Below are positions 11,842 through 24,400 of a stretch of DNA of 64,000 bases, in pieces. This DNA comes from Rehmannia glutinosa (lineage: Eukaryota > Streptophyta > Magnoliopsida > Lamiales > Orobanchaceae), in assembly GCA_016081115.2 (NCBI GenBank), contig CM071930.1, positions 36,223,641 to 36,287,640 of the forward strand. The letters run 5' to 3'. Under the pieces are notes generated by a model, which was given only the letters and a program-made list of their open reading frames with translations, was not told where the DNA came from and searched no databases. How positions within the stretch are numbered: position 1 is the stretch's first letter; each line of letters begins with the position of its first letter. The position numbers and the translations under genes are program-made.

Positions 11842-13361
11842 TGTAGGTCCCAAGGGGTGTGAAGTAAGGTTAAGAAGGGGGGTTGAATAAATCTTACCAA
11901 ATTTTCGATTTTAGTCCTTTAAAATTATTCAACAGAGTTGACTCAAACAGATGTGTCCTGGTGGACAGCTAAGTTGGTCTTTCAGCTAAGTTACCCACTC
12001 AACAGACTTGATAGAGCTGTTGATAGTATAACTCGGTTGCCTAAGCCAAATACTTAACTTGGCTGGTTTGGTTTTAAACAACGGAAGATTTGACACCCTT
12101 GTTTTGTTTTAAGCTTGTTTTTTAACACTTGATTTTAGCACTTAGTTATTTATCAGTTGGATAGAAAATATAATACTAACAGCAGATATAAAAGAAATAT
12201 GCAGGAAAATAAGTGTGCTAAAAGTAAATGACACAAATATTTTATAGAGGTTCGAAGATGGGGTAATTCTTCTAATCCTCTCTTCTTCAACTCCTGGAGG
12301 AATCCACTATGTAACAGATCAATTTACAAAGCGGTGAATAGTCTGGAGATAGCCTTGATCACACAGTTGACTTCTCTTGCGACTCAGCTTCTCTTGCTAC
12401 TTCAGCTCACTTCTCAAGTTCTTGGATTTGATCACGAAGCCCTCCAACAAACTTGATAATGGTTCGACCTTGAACACTTCTACAATCCTGACTTGGAAAG
12501 TAGACCCCTTTTGTTTTCTTCAAAAGTTTTCCTCTTCAACAGTTTGAAGTTATCTTTCGTTCACAGTGAGTGTTGGATCGAGTTTCTTCGAGTTTCAGGC
12601 TTGAGGAATATCTTGATAATCTTTGAGAGTATTGCAGGTTAAATGTTTGAATATTGCTTGCTTGTTCGTGGTTCAGGTTACCTCTTCTCAATAGCTTCCT
12701 CAGCCTTTTATAGTGCACATTTGAAATTTTGACCGTTGAAGAGATAGGCTAATTTCAAATGTCACTTGTGTTCGTTGGCTTCTCTTTTCTTGGTTTGCAG
12801 CCTTGGTGATGTTGATCTTTCCTTGTATTAATGACATTTCAGTGATTGCAGGTGCCTGACACAAGGTGCAGTGTTTCCCATTGGCTTATTCCTTTTGCAC
12901 AATTCAGGGCCAAACACTTTAGACCTGGCAGCTTGTCATATTATCAAATGAAGTAATATTCTTGACTTTAATCAACGGATCTAAGTCTGTTGTCTTGACT
13001 TGACTGCTGCTTTTACCCTAGGTGACTTGAGTCTGCTCCAATCATTGGATAACTCAACTGTCACTTCAACTTGTAGACTTGGCTTATTGAGTTGACTTGA
13101 CTGACACTTCTCACAGCTGTTCCGCAGCTGACTCTTCTTCAGTGGAGTCCTTGTCTTCCTTCGTGGCCTTACTTAGTTGACACACAGCAGAGTCTTCACA
13201 CAGTCCGTAGTTGACTTCTTGTAATATTTGACATAGCTGACTTGACTCAGCTTTTTCAGCCCTATCTATTACAATACAAATTACAAGGAAAATGGGGTGC
13301 CAACTTCCTAGTTTAAGTTTTACATGGTATCATCAAAATCTATCAAATAAATTTCCTAACA
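11842..13361 (-). repeat. 5' LTR of Copia-B
   Basis: On the - strand it starts TGTTAGGAAAT (13361) and ends GGGACCTACA (11842), a length of 1520 bp. It aligns with the LTRs of Copia-A and Copia-C. The tgcactataaaaggctgagg phrase (about 12700-12720 on the complement) is the likely TATA region. The U3 side (12960-13260) carries nine TTGAC pentamers, discussed under findings. Confidence 0.9.
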
Positions 13362-13414
13362 GTTGTTTTATGTTATTAATTTTGTGTTTTTTGTATTCTA
13401 TTCTTGTATTGGTT

Positions 13415-14413
13415 TTAGTCGTATTCGGTTTCCAATCCAAGACATGGCGCAAACGAGAAGTCTGCGTTTTATATGTTTGCGCAAAGCTTTGATATAGAGT
13501 TTGGTGAGCCGAACTCTATAAATTTGAACAAGATTGGCATTGTAAGTAGTGTTAATTTTATTGCTTCCTTTTTGTTGGTTCTTATTTTTTCATTCCCAGT
13601 TTTTAATTTATTTTCTATTTTGGTTTTTTTCCCGATCTGTAAGATTGAGCACATTTTTGTGGTGACATTTGATGTTAAGTGGAGGAATTTTCATATCATC
13701 GACAACTCTTCTATTGGTGGAAGTAATCGCAATGAGTATGGAGATTTGCCCACTAAGTTGGTAAGTTCTGTTTAGTTTTCGAACACAGAAATATGTTGCA
13801 TATTTATGATTGTTAAAATACATGTTTATTTACTGTAATTTGTATACTTAAGATTAAAAGTCTGAAAAGTTAGTTGTATGTTTAAATATATTTTGGGTGC
13901 TAAAATAGTTGTTTAATGTTACATATTTAAGTGTAAATTTATACATAGATAGTTAGATTAATGAAATTATTTGTAATTTTATAGTCTACTTAAGTTTAAT
14001 GTTTATCATTCTCATTTTAATTTCACAGTTATTATTGTCTGTTATTTAAACTCATATAGTCCATTTTCATGGTATATGTGTAAATCCAGGTGTTTTCGGG
14101 TTACTTGGATACTAGAGGATGTGCGCAAATGGCAGTTGTTGTTTGGAATTGTGACCCGCTCGGACTTCTCATGTCTTTGAGATACTCTACAAACAAAGTT
14201 GATTATGGTATTTATGCTATGAGGCATATGGAAAGCTATATGGGCGGTAGCACTAGGGGATGAGATTATGGCTTGGAGCGAAATAATACTTCTCAACTAG
14301 CGAACATGCGCTTGAAGTATTTGTTAGCAATAATCCTTCATGAGAGAAATGAGCAGAAGGATAGGGCTATGGAAGAAGCCAAAAAGCTCTGGAATGGGAA
14401 CATAAATTTGTAG
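13415..14413 (+). pseudogene. MULE-1 Ulp1-like cysteine protease, C-terminal exons (dead)
   Basis: Three exon-like blocks match the last three exons of the MULE-2 protease. About 13415-13540 reads NEKSAFYMFAQSFDIEFGEP. About 13655-13760 reads VTFDVKWRNFHIIDNSSIGG and has the Asp of the catalytic region. About 14090-14413 reads VFSGYLDTRGCAQM... and ends KLWNGNINL. Ulp1/C48 peptidases cleave SUMO using His, Asp and Cys. The DCG motif expected at VDCGI is VDYGI here (codon 14204-14206, Cys to Tyr), and a TGA at 14261-14263 replaces a Trp. N-terminal exons are missing because Copia-B interrupts at 13361. It cannot encode an active protease. Confidence 0.75.
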
Positions 14414-15160
14414 TGTTGTTTACTCAATATTTGTATTTTTTTGGTGTTTATAAAAGTCATGGATACTTTTGTTTTTGGGAATATTTGTGTATGTTTTATG
14501 GAGGTTATTTTGAATTTTAGATATGGGGGAACATGTGATGTATTATATGTTTTAATTAATATAATTATGTTTTAGCTTAGTGCTCCATTTTTTTTGTTTT
14601 TGTTCATCTTGAAGAGTTATTCCTTTCATGTTTTGCTTATCAGTTTAATATAATCTTTTTGTACTTGAACAATTTCGTGATTATATAATCTTAGATTCGC
14701 ATTAATGTTTAATTTGTAAAGCTAATTGTGGATACTTGTAGCATATGTAGTAATATAATTTTGCATTTTTACGCACAAGATTATGTATACTTAACCAAAT
14801 CGTGTTGTCCTACCATATGATTTGCATATGTAGTAATATGATTTTGCATATTTATGAAGAGGATTATGTATATTATACATATTATGCCTATATTGGTCCA
14901 GATGTTGCATATGAAACGATGTATAGTTAGCATCATGTAATGTATATTTAGTTTGTAGATGTTGCATAGATTATATATATTTTTTGCATTGTGTCTTGGT
15001 TTCATATATGTTGAGACATGCATACATAGTATCATATTATGTATAGTTAACATAAAAAGTTTGTAAATTTCTGGAATAAAGGCATTTGAAATTCAAAATA
15101 GGGAAATGAAATTAAAAAAAAAAACACACATTGTTCTCAAGGTCTAACAATTTTAGGAGG
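14414..15160. other. AT-rich interval between the two MULE-1 pseudogenes
   Basis: No coding signal is seen. The sequence is rich in TATGTA/TACATA words (for example gcatatgtagtaatat at about 14740 and again at 14823) and corresponds in position to the spacer at 20661-21471 of MULE-2. It holds short imperfect direct repeats only. Confidence 0.6.
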
Positions 15161-16556
15161 TGCTGCTGCGGGTTGGGCATGTTCTGCTGTTATGTGTTCC
15201 AATCTCACCACATGTCCCACATATTCTTTTTAGTTTTATGCTTGCTTTGATGGATTTATCTCTATGGCTTTGTGGATTCGGCTTTTCAAACGACTACCAC
15301 TCCCCTTGCTCTTGGCTTGCTTTGGTGGTAATACATAAATGTCCAATTGTGAAGTTGAGCCGCAGTAGGTTTCCGTTATTGAGTGTTTGTTGGCTACAAA
15401 CGTTTCATGATGTTTCTCTTCTAATAGCCTTGCTTTTTCATTCGCTACGAGTCGTGATAAATTTTACAATTTTTCAATCTTTCCTTGCGCAAGCCCAATG
15501 CAGCTGTGAAAATCTGACCAGGGTGTGTTCAGTGTTGTGGCAGCCTCAATTCCTCCTATAAATTGGTACATGTGTCCATTTTTTGTGTGTGGAATGAACG
15601 AGGCTACTTTCATCCATCGTGGAGCTAAATATTTAGTTGGAATTTCCTCGTAATCTTGAGCATTACAAATATATGCCGACATAGTAGTCCCATTTGCTTA
15701 AACATTTTGCAACTGCAGTTTGTTGATCCATCCATCTTGCAATTTGTCACTTCAAACACCCCATTTGATTGATCTTTTATTTTGTAAGAGCACTCGTGTG
15801 TATTGTCCTTGATTTGTATAGTCTGAGCAATTGTAGCACGCTTCTTCAATTTCTTTCCTCACTTTAGAAAATATGGTATATGTGTACACTGAAGATGCAT
15901 GTTTTTCAATGTCCAAGGGTGTTCGGCATTTTGTTAGGGAAGTTTGACACTGATTGTTCAACTTATCAGTTGAAAAGCGTTGGGATTCCATTGCGCTCTC
16001 GAAATGCATTGCAAATTCAACCAAGTTTGATTGAGGATTTGCAAATTCCCAAACCATCTATTTGTGCTTTCCGATCTTGATGTAGTTTTTAGCAGTCCAC
16101 TCATGGGCACATCTCTAAAATATGCGGGGATATAGCTTTGTTTTATCTCATACATTGTTGAGAACCATGGATGTGAAGTTAGATTGAAATCAACCATAAT
16201 ATCGTGCCATTGTTCCTCAAATTCTGATGTTGTAATGTAGTTATCCACACGATTGAATGTAGCCGATTGATGAAATTTTTATCCTTGAATTAGTTGTAAC
16301 CGAATTTGACACTAACTTTCTCCATTATGTGCCACAAACACAATCTGTGTATTGTCTTCTTAAAGGCAGATTGTATTGCATTCTTCATAGATCTTGGTCT
16401 GTTACTATATAGTATGGTTCTTGACCCACAACCTCTAAGAATCTCTTAAGCAACCATATATACGACTCTTCATCCTCCTTCAAAATAAGGTCAGATGCAA
16501 ATGTTACACACCAGGATGGTTATCTATTCCGGTAAACGGAGCGACCACCATTTTAT
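15161..16556 (-). pseudogene. MULE-1 FAR1/MuDR-type transposase, 3' half
   Basis: Reading from 16556 down, KMVVAPFTGIDNH is followed by a damaged DDE region. A cleaner block (16248-15958) then gives FNLTSHPWFSTMYEIKQSYI, PAYFRDVPMSGLLKTTSRSE and STNRWFGNL, the segment that holds the catalytic Glu. It continues into a SWIM-type zinc finger (NCSCKMFKQMGLLCRHIFV, 15849-15625) and a C-terminal tail. The tail ends near 15161 with a Cys-rich knuckle matching that of MULE-2 (CGICGEVTTHNSRTCP there). Multiple stops and frame changes are present. The 5' half lies at 27447-28258, beyond the nested MULE-2. Confidence 0.8.
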
Positions 16557-16845
16557 AACTAGGAACAATGTTATTGTTAGTATACAGATTCTCATAAGTA
16601 TATAGATAGAATTAAGATTATAAATATAAAGCTAAAACGTTCTTGATATGCTCTATGAATTACATATTTATATACATTATTTATAAGGAAAATATGCAAT
16701 TTAGTATACGTAAAAAAGGCAATATTTCTAAGATAGTATTATTTTTCTTTTTTTTATGAACAAAGAACGAAATATAGTTTTTTAACTTTGATATACATAA
16801 TATCATAATTATTTATGCAGGATTATACTAATATATATATATATA

Positions 16846-16899
16846 GGGGAAGGTTCAAATGGGACACCCCCCCTTATATGAGACGGTGGGGATTTATCC
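16846..16899 (+). repeat. Left terminal inverted repeat of MULE-2
   Basis: It starts ggggaaggttcaaatgggac and ends gtggggatttatcc. It pairs with 27275-27329 with only a few mismatches, including AAATGGGAC versus AAATGAGAC, and C-run length differences. Divergence begins after atcc. Confidence 0.9.
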
Positions 16900-17275
16900 A
16901 AGCCTTTGAAAATATTACAATTAATGGTTCAGATTTAATGGCTAATATTAATTTAACAATTATTAAATATAGGCAATAAGGGCACAATAGACAATTTGAG
17001 AAAATAACAAATCAATGTAGTGGAACCATTCCTAATTTATAGGAATAGATAAGGGGAAAGAAATGGATTCACAATCTTTCCAAATCACAACCAATATCCC
17101 CACCCAAAAAAACGTGTCTTCTTCAACAAGATCCCTCCCAAAAAAAACGTATGTCTTCTTCCGACGACTGCAATATAACCATAGACAACTGCAAATTAAC
17201 CATAGACGACTGCAAAAAATCATAGAGAGTGTTGCGCATACCCCATAAAAGAAGAAAACAAAATCGGTGCCGGCG

Positions 17276-20200
17276 ATGGAAGACAATATTAACGATTCCG
17301 ACGTACAACAAGGTGAATGTATATTTATCTCTATACACTGTTTATTTTTTAAAATTTTATGTAATTGTAATTCCGGGAAAAATATTGCCCCTCCATCCTT
17401 CTGTTGTTTGTGTACGAAGAAACATGAGAAACAACGTTACTTTGATATTTAACAGTATAAATAGTATGACATTAGTGTTTATTTAGAACTGATTTGTTGT
17501 ATATATTGTATTACATATATGTTTGCTTGCAAAAACTCGAACACCTTCCAAGATGCTTTGAACTAAATTTATTAGCGAAACACTGTATGTGTAGTTGTAT
17601 TTTAATGTACGTGTAATGTGTGTTTCACTGTATACGTACATGAATGAAATCTTTAAAATACAATTTATTGTATATTTATATATAATGGGGTGTATGTAAC
17701 TGTAATTATTAAATTGTTTTCTAAAACCATAGCACACGTCCCGTGATACTACGAAAAATAGATTGCTCTACTATGATACTTTTAACCAATGTTATAACTT
17801 CCTATTATGATGTATGTTAGTGTACAGTTTATTGTATATTATTGTACAATTTACTGTATTTTACTGTACCGTTTACTGTCTAAATCAATAAACTGATATT
17901 CCTTATGTATAGGTATTTTGCTTCAGAAAACTAATTAATTGTTTATTAATTTAGACAATGCAGGATACACTAGAGAAAGACTAGAGATTTCGCCTGGTTT
18001 AACAAAGTATTGGATCCCAATAGTTGAACAAGACAAAATACCGCGCATAGGAATGGAATTTCCATCATTACAGAAAGGCGTACAATTCTATAGGGACTAT
18101 GGCTCATATAGTGGATTCGACATTCGAACAAGTACAACAAGAAGGTTCAGAAATAAGGACATTCATGTCCAATATATAGTATGCAACCGGGAAGGGTTCA
18201 AAAATAGTAAGGTTTCACCTCCAATTGGTTCCAATGAAGAAGATGATCCGCATAGGAGTTCAACATCACGTGCAAAGGTCGTCAAGTCGTGTGTGGGTGC
18301 AATGCAAGGTGTATATTTCAATACGCAACACCAAATTCCTACAAGATAAAATACTTTGAAGAGCGGCATACTCATTCTCTGAGATCAGAACCATACAGAC
18401 AATTTATGAAGGTGAACAGGAGTCTTAATTTTGGGCACCAACAGTTCACCTTGAATTGCACAAAGGCAAATGTTGGTACTGCTAAAACCCTCAGGGTGTT
18501 TAAAGAGATGGTGGGAGGATACTCCAATGTCGGAGCACTTCAAATAGACTTCAAAAATTTTAGGAGAGACTTGCAGGCCTACATATGTGGTGCAGATTCG
18601 CAGTTGGTAATAGATAAGAACTTGAGGAAAAAAGAAATAAGTCCAGGAATGGCATTCAATTATGATGTCGATGAGAATGATCAGCTAACCCGACTATTTT
18701 GGGCGGACTGGCGTCGGTGCGGAATTATGGCGTATTTGGTGACGTCATTTCGTTTGGCGCTTCGCATAATCTGACAGTGTTGTTTATTTGCTTTGACATT
18801 CTTGTTTGATACGAGCATTTCTTCGTGTACATAACAAAATTTATTTGTGTAGGATATTTTTATTCCACCATGTTTAAAATGGCATTTACAAAATAATACA
18901 AAGACCTATTAATCCTTCCATAAAAATATTGTTCATTCATTTTAATATTCTTTTACTTGTAGGTGATATTAACGTGTAATAATACTGACAGTGTTGTTTA
19001 TTTAATTTGACATTACTATCTGGATACGAGCATTGTACTGTGTAAATTTCAAAATTTCGTTGTAGGCTATTTTTTATTCCACTGTGTCTTGAATTGCATT
19101 TATACAAAAACAGAAAGACCTATTAATCCTTCCAAAATAATATTGTTAGTTCATTTTAATATTACTGTACTGGTAGGTGATATTCACTGTATAATAATTG
19201 AAATTTCACTGTACTACATATTTATTTCAATGTCTATTGAATTGAAATTATTTATGCAAAATGGCAGGTACAAGATGGTGTTTGCGCCTTTTACGGGAAT
19301 AGATAATCATAAGCGTTGTGTAACGTTTGGAGTTGGGTTGATAATAAAGGAAGATGAAGCGTCATACATATGGCTATTCAAGAATTTCTTAGAAGCAATG
19401 GGTAAAGAACCAAGCTATATTGTTACTGACCAAGACCCCGCAATGAAGAATGCAATACAAGCTGTTTTCCGAAGTACCAGTCATCGTCTATGTATGTGGC
19501 ACATCATGGAGAAGGTAAACACCAAAGTCATCCAAAGATTGCTCAAGGATAATAGTTTCAGGCCGAAACTAAATTCTGTTGTATGGGATGATTACGATGA
19601 GCCAGCAGAGTTCGAGACAAAATGGCATGATGTAATGCTTGAGTATGAGTTAACTTCGCATCCATGGTTTAATACAATGTTCGATCTTAGACAAAAATGG
19701 ATACCAGCATATTTTAGGGACGTGCCAATGGGAGGTCTAATAAGGACAACGTCAAGATCTGAAAGTACAAATAGTTGGTTTGGCAATTTCACAAACCCTC
19801 AGGCAAGTTTGGTGGAATTTTTTATGCACTTTGAAAGTGCCATGGACTCACAACGCCACGAATCCGATAAATTAGGCAACAAATGTGAAACGTTAAATCC
19901 CAAATGCAAAACACCATTACAAATTGAGAAACATGCAGCATCAGTGTACACACATGCAGTGTTCTCAGAAGTCAGCAAAGAAATTGAAGAATCGTGTTTC
20001 AGTTGCACAATGGTTGGTGTGATTGATAATACAGACACGTGTTCTTACAAAATAAGAGACAAAATTGGTAGGGTATATGATGTCATTTGTTACAAGAACG
20101 AGTCAATGTCGAAGTGCAGTTGCAAAATGTTTGAACGAAGCGGACTACTTTGTCTCCATATACTGTTATTGCTAAAGGGAGAACAAGAGATTCCATCCAA

Positions 20201-20660
20201 ATATCTAACAAGGCGTTGGTTGAAAAATGCATCAATTCATCCTTTTTCAAGGAACGGTGATGTGTACCAATTCAATGGAGGCAACACAAAGCATGTAACT
20301 CTCAACAAGTTTGGTCGATTTCCATAGTTGTCTTGGGCTGATATAGAGAAATTGTCATCTTTGTCACGCTTACTATCAGAAGAAAAGCAAAAACTACTAC
20401 TCGAACAAGAGAATGAAAGGTCCGTAGTTGGCAAGTAAGCAGTTATCGAAACCTATTGTGGGACATCAGGAAAGGATATCAATGTATTGCCACCACAACA
20501 AGCAAAAAACAAAGGTAGTGGGAGCCGCGTGAAAAGTCGTATACAAAGTCAAAAGGAGAAAGCTATCAAAGCAAGCACAAAATTGAAGAGACGATGTGGT
20601 ATATGTGGCGAAGTCACAACCCATAACAGTAGAACATGCCCCAAACGTTCAAAAACCTAA
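17276..20660 (+). pseudogene. MULE-2 FAR1/MuDR-type transposase (inactivated)
   Basis: Exon 1 (17276-17312) begins MEDNINDSDVQQ and splices at GGTGAATG. Exon 2 (about 17954-18779) holds the FAR1 DNA-binding domain (GMEFPSLQKGVQFYRDYGSY to VQYIVCNREGFK). A 2-bp TG expansion near 18287 breaks the frame, after which GCNARC and KIKYFEERHTH continue. Exon 3 (19268-20660) gives the MULE DDE region (TDQDPAMKNAI with the second Asp; TTSRSESTNSWFGNF with the Glu), a SWIM finger (CSCKMFERSGLLCLHI) and a C-terminal CCHC-like knuckle. The first catalytic Asp, expected in ISFDATY as in MULE-1, is Gly (ISFGASH, codon 18756-18758), after another frameshift near 18720. In-frame TAGs lie at 20325 and about 20436. 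Confidence 0.85.
18771..19199 (+). repeat. Tandem duplication of about 214 bp in the MULE-2 transposase intron
   Basis: Copy 1 is 18771-18984 and copy 2 is 18985-19199. Both begin ctgacagtgttgtttattt and share acctattaatccttcca and ttcattttaatatt, ending gtgatatt...taataat. The copies differ at roughly one base in seven. The duplication starts right after the exon-2 end and therefore extends the intron before exon 3 (19268). Confidence 0.85.
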
Positions 20661-21471
20661 TTAGATATTAACCATTTTCAATCAACAAAGACATACATCA
20701 AGTTTTAGTATGTTTTCAATGTTTCTTTGCATCAACAATAATGTTTCGTTAGTACATTTTACTGTTTGGTTAGTATGTTATCATGTGCTCATTACAATTT
20801 TTTTTTATTCAAATTTTTGTTGTACGGAATAACTGCATTCAATACACAGTAAACATGTATATATAGTACAGTGAAATATGACAATTATACACTGAAACAA
20901 TACCGCACAGTAAACCAAATCACCAATGTACATCGTGAAAATACACTAAATCTACAGTAAAAATACTAATTATACAACATTCTGATGCTAATTATACAGT
21001 AAAAATACACTAATTATATAGCATTCTAATACTAATTATACACCAAAACGATATTCAGTTTTAGATTTACAGTCAAAATACACTAATTACACAGCATTCT
21101 AATACTAATTATACACCAAAACGATATTCAGTTTTCGATTTACAGTAAAAAATACACTAATTATACAGCATTCTAATACTAATTATACAGCATTCGACTA
21201 TCATGGGCGCATATTAACAAACATTAAACCACACACACAACACGTATCAATTAATTAAACTGCATTAATTAAACAATTCCAACAAAAACGATATTCAGTT
21301 AGACCAGAAAAAAACAACCAACGGCAAAATCGCCTAACTAGACCATTGTAGCATTCACAAAGATAACTCGACACGAAAAGCCAAGGAAATAAATAAACCA
21401 ACAAAGAGAACTGACAAAATAAAATAGTAACATAGAGTTAATACACGTTCATCCTAAAAAGGCTGATAAAA
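20661..21471. other. Spacer between the convergent MULE-2 genes
   Basis: No ORF is supported. It serves as the shared 3' region of the transposase (+) and protease (-) genes. It is AT-rich with repeated ACAGTA/TACTGT words and contains the 73-bp tandem repeat at 20955-21200. Confidence 0.7.
20955..21200 (+). repeat. 73-bp tandem repeat in MULE-2 spacer
   Basis: The unit is about 73 bp and contains acactaattatacagcattc, taatactaattatacaccaa and aacgatattcagtttt. Clear copies begin near 20996, 21069 and 21142, with a shortened earlier copy from about 20955. Copies differ by a few substitutions (tatatag versus tacacag; tttagattt versus ttcgattt), so the array is not brand new. Confidence 0.8.
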
Positions 21472-24400
21472 TCACATAACATCCTTCCCCATCCAGAACT
21501 TCCTTGCCTCCATCAGAATCTTTTCTCTTTGCTCATTGTTCTCTTGGCTAATAATCGAGTAGCAATACTTAATGCGAAGGTTAGATATTAGATTTCCACC
21601 ACCCTTTTTTAGCCCGCAGTCCCAACCTCTTGCGCCTCCGCCCATGTATGTCTCCATGTGGCGCATTGCGAAAATCCCACAATCAACTTTGTTCTCTGAG
21701 TCCCTCCACGGCATAAACAACCTACTCAATTTAGCATTTTTGACGGCCCATGACATCTGATCACAACCCCTCGAAGAAAGATATAATGAAAAAACCCGCA
21801 TCCAGAAACAAATACAAGTAAACATAGCATTAAATCAACAATAAACAACACATGGGTGTAAAGCAGTAAATACTTCATTAACTGTACAGTGGATTTGCAC
21901 TATATATACAGTGAAAAAACACCAAGTGAACAGTAGACATTGAGTAAAAATATATATCATGTATACATTAAATTGCACTAAATACACAGTAATACTACAA
22001 TATGCGTACAGTGAATTTGCAATGGAAACCATACAACCCGTAAAAAGTTGAAAAATCTCCAGTGATATGTACTTAAAAAGAAAAGTAGCTTGTGGCACAC
22101 TCCAAATTAATACTAATAAATAAAAAAAAATCTTCCAAGTTTCAAAAACATTTTTTGCAATTATTTCATTGAACTTAACAGAACTTATTACTTCCAAAAA
22201 TTCCCACACTAGGAAGCCTCCAAGAATGTCGGGCATTGCAGTAATAATGTGTTGTGTATACATTGAAATTGCACTAACAATACGGTAAATAATGTATTTT
22301 GCATGGACTAACCAAAATATGTGGAACTTTATACATTAATTTTGCATAGTTGAGAAAAGCTACTAAGAAAAGCTACTAACCAAATCCTTGGGGGTTTTCT
22401 CGTATTTATCGCAAGATGTACCGCCAACAGCCGAGTTGTCTAAAATGTGACAGTTTCTCCTCTTTATATCAAACACGATGACAAATAAGTGCTCACTCTT
22501 ACATATAGGGAAGAAAAACTACACAAAAAAATACCAATGAATAAACCAACCACAAAAATGATGCTAGTGCACGTACAATTAAACTAACCAACTCAATTTT
22601 TTGTAGTTTTGCGGTGGTCTCAACACCCACTTCAGCATCAAAGCTTGTAGAGAAAATTGCCAACGCAGACTTATCATCAAGCCTATACTTGGGGACCACG
22701 ATACTATACATCTACAAAACCGCCAAAAAATATTTATTAAACCCCAAATACAACAATGAATCTTACAAATGAATAAAATAATATCTTACAGTGGAGTAAG
22801 CCGTAGCAAAAAATCTTGTGGGTGCGCTTTTGCTTCTCAAACTCTCGCGCGCATTTAAAATCATCGACCACACGGAAACCACATCTACAGATACATACTC
22901 TGCATGCCTTAATGACTCCATCTCTCTCCTCCATAGCGATCTATCACCAACTTTGTATACCAACTCCTCCCTAACACAAGTCATAATATATGCATGAGTT
23001 TATTGTTAAAAATGAATGTCACCAAATGTAAAACTTAAAAGGAAAAAAATGAAAAAGTTAATTTACTCGTCTGCTCCTGTTTTCTCAAACATCCATTTAG
23101 CCACCATTTGCTGCATTTCATCAAGATCCAAACTCGGATCTATCTCATGTGAACTAGTACACAAACCAGCGACCGGAGCGCCCACAACAGAACTTTTCTT
23201 CAGCTTATTTTGGCCAGTTTTCGATGCGGCCTTACCAACATCCTTCCCAACATTTACAGCGGCCGACGCTTCATTCCCATGTATGTTTCCCTCTTTAGCA
23301 TGCCCACCGGCATCATTCCTATCTTGATCATCCTTTAAATTAAAAAAAAAAGATATTATAATATGGAAATCATAAGCACACAGTAAAAAATAAACAACTA
23401 CACACTAAGATATAAACATTAATACAGTAGACTAGTACAAACTAAAACATTAATACAGTTAAAACAAGTTACAACATTAATAATAAAATAACACAAACTC
23501 ATGGAGGGCTTATCGCCTGGCACCGTCTCTTGTTCCAACGGTGCCTCTGAAAAAACATTCAAATATTGTCTTGAAGTTTCCATTACGGAATCCCACCCTT
23601 CCATAACACCAACTTGTGTTAACCCAATACTGAAGCTTGGACCGTCAAACGTCTTCGTAAACTCGTTCCTCCTCAACACAACACTTTCTATTTTCTCCAG
23701 TATAGCAATGTTCTCGGGATTATTCCGAAAGCTTCGTTACACTGCGTCCGCACTACCGTCACCCACGCGTCATTAAATGCGTTTCACATCCCCCTTGCCA
23801 CTAAAAAAATCAAGTTCCTGGCGGCGTCCCTCATCCTCCCAAAATCAATCGGATCGAAGACACATCATCCGGTGCATTATGTAATATGGAAATAATATCC
23901 ACGACATCATCCGTGGCAATACAAGACAACTTGGGCCAACTGTGATGTCAATCGCTAACAAAAAACCAAAAGAAAAATTTACATGTAAGATTACAATTAG
24001 TATACATATCACTTCATAAACGTAAACAATTGCAAGAAACATGAATTCAATTAAAACAATTTATTGAGAATACGATGAACATGCTCTAAAACACATGTAA
24101 ATTAGTATCTTTAAATATTTATTAACTAGGTATGTAATTAGTATCTTTGTAAATATTTATTATCTAAGTAGAACTATCACACTAAGTAGCACACTAAACA
24201 ATAATTAAGTATACAAATGAACTGCTCTAAATACACATGTATTTGTGATATCGAAAAGCATAACCTACTTATCACATTAAAAGATTTGTTAAGTATACGC
24301 GAACATGCACAAAAATACAGAAATTTGTAATAAGCCCCAACCAACCTCGGTGTGTTTGATATTTTTCCCGCAATGCAAATGTAGATAACAATGACTACGC

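Larger units (their letters stand above)
7019..13361 (-). mobile_element. Copia-B: SIRE/Maximus-type copia element, 5' part only
   Basis: Reading on the - strand from 13361, the order is 5' LTR (13361-11842), primer-binding site, gag, protease, integrase and RT. The RT stops at about 7020, where the gypsy LTR begins, so RNase H, the env-like region and the 3' LTR are absent from this side. All coding parts carry stops and frameshifts. The long coiled-coil in gag, the protein sequence and the LTR match Copia-C, so both belong to one family. Bases 13362-13366 (gttgt) are the candidate target duplication, but the partner is not in the window. Confidence 0.85.

Noticed and set aside
17276..20660. 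Transposase could be a domesticated host FAR1/FHY3 gene
   Set aside because: It sits between MULE terminal repeats beside a Ulp1-like gene, carries frameshifts and stops, and has lost a catalytic Asp. A domesticated gene would keep an open frame and lie outside terminal repeats.
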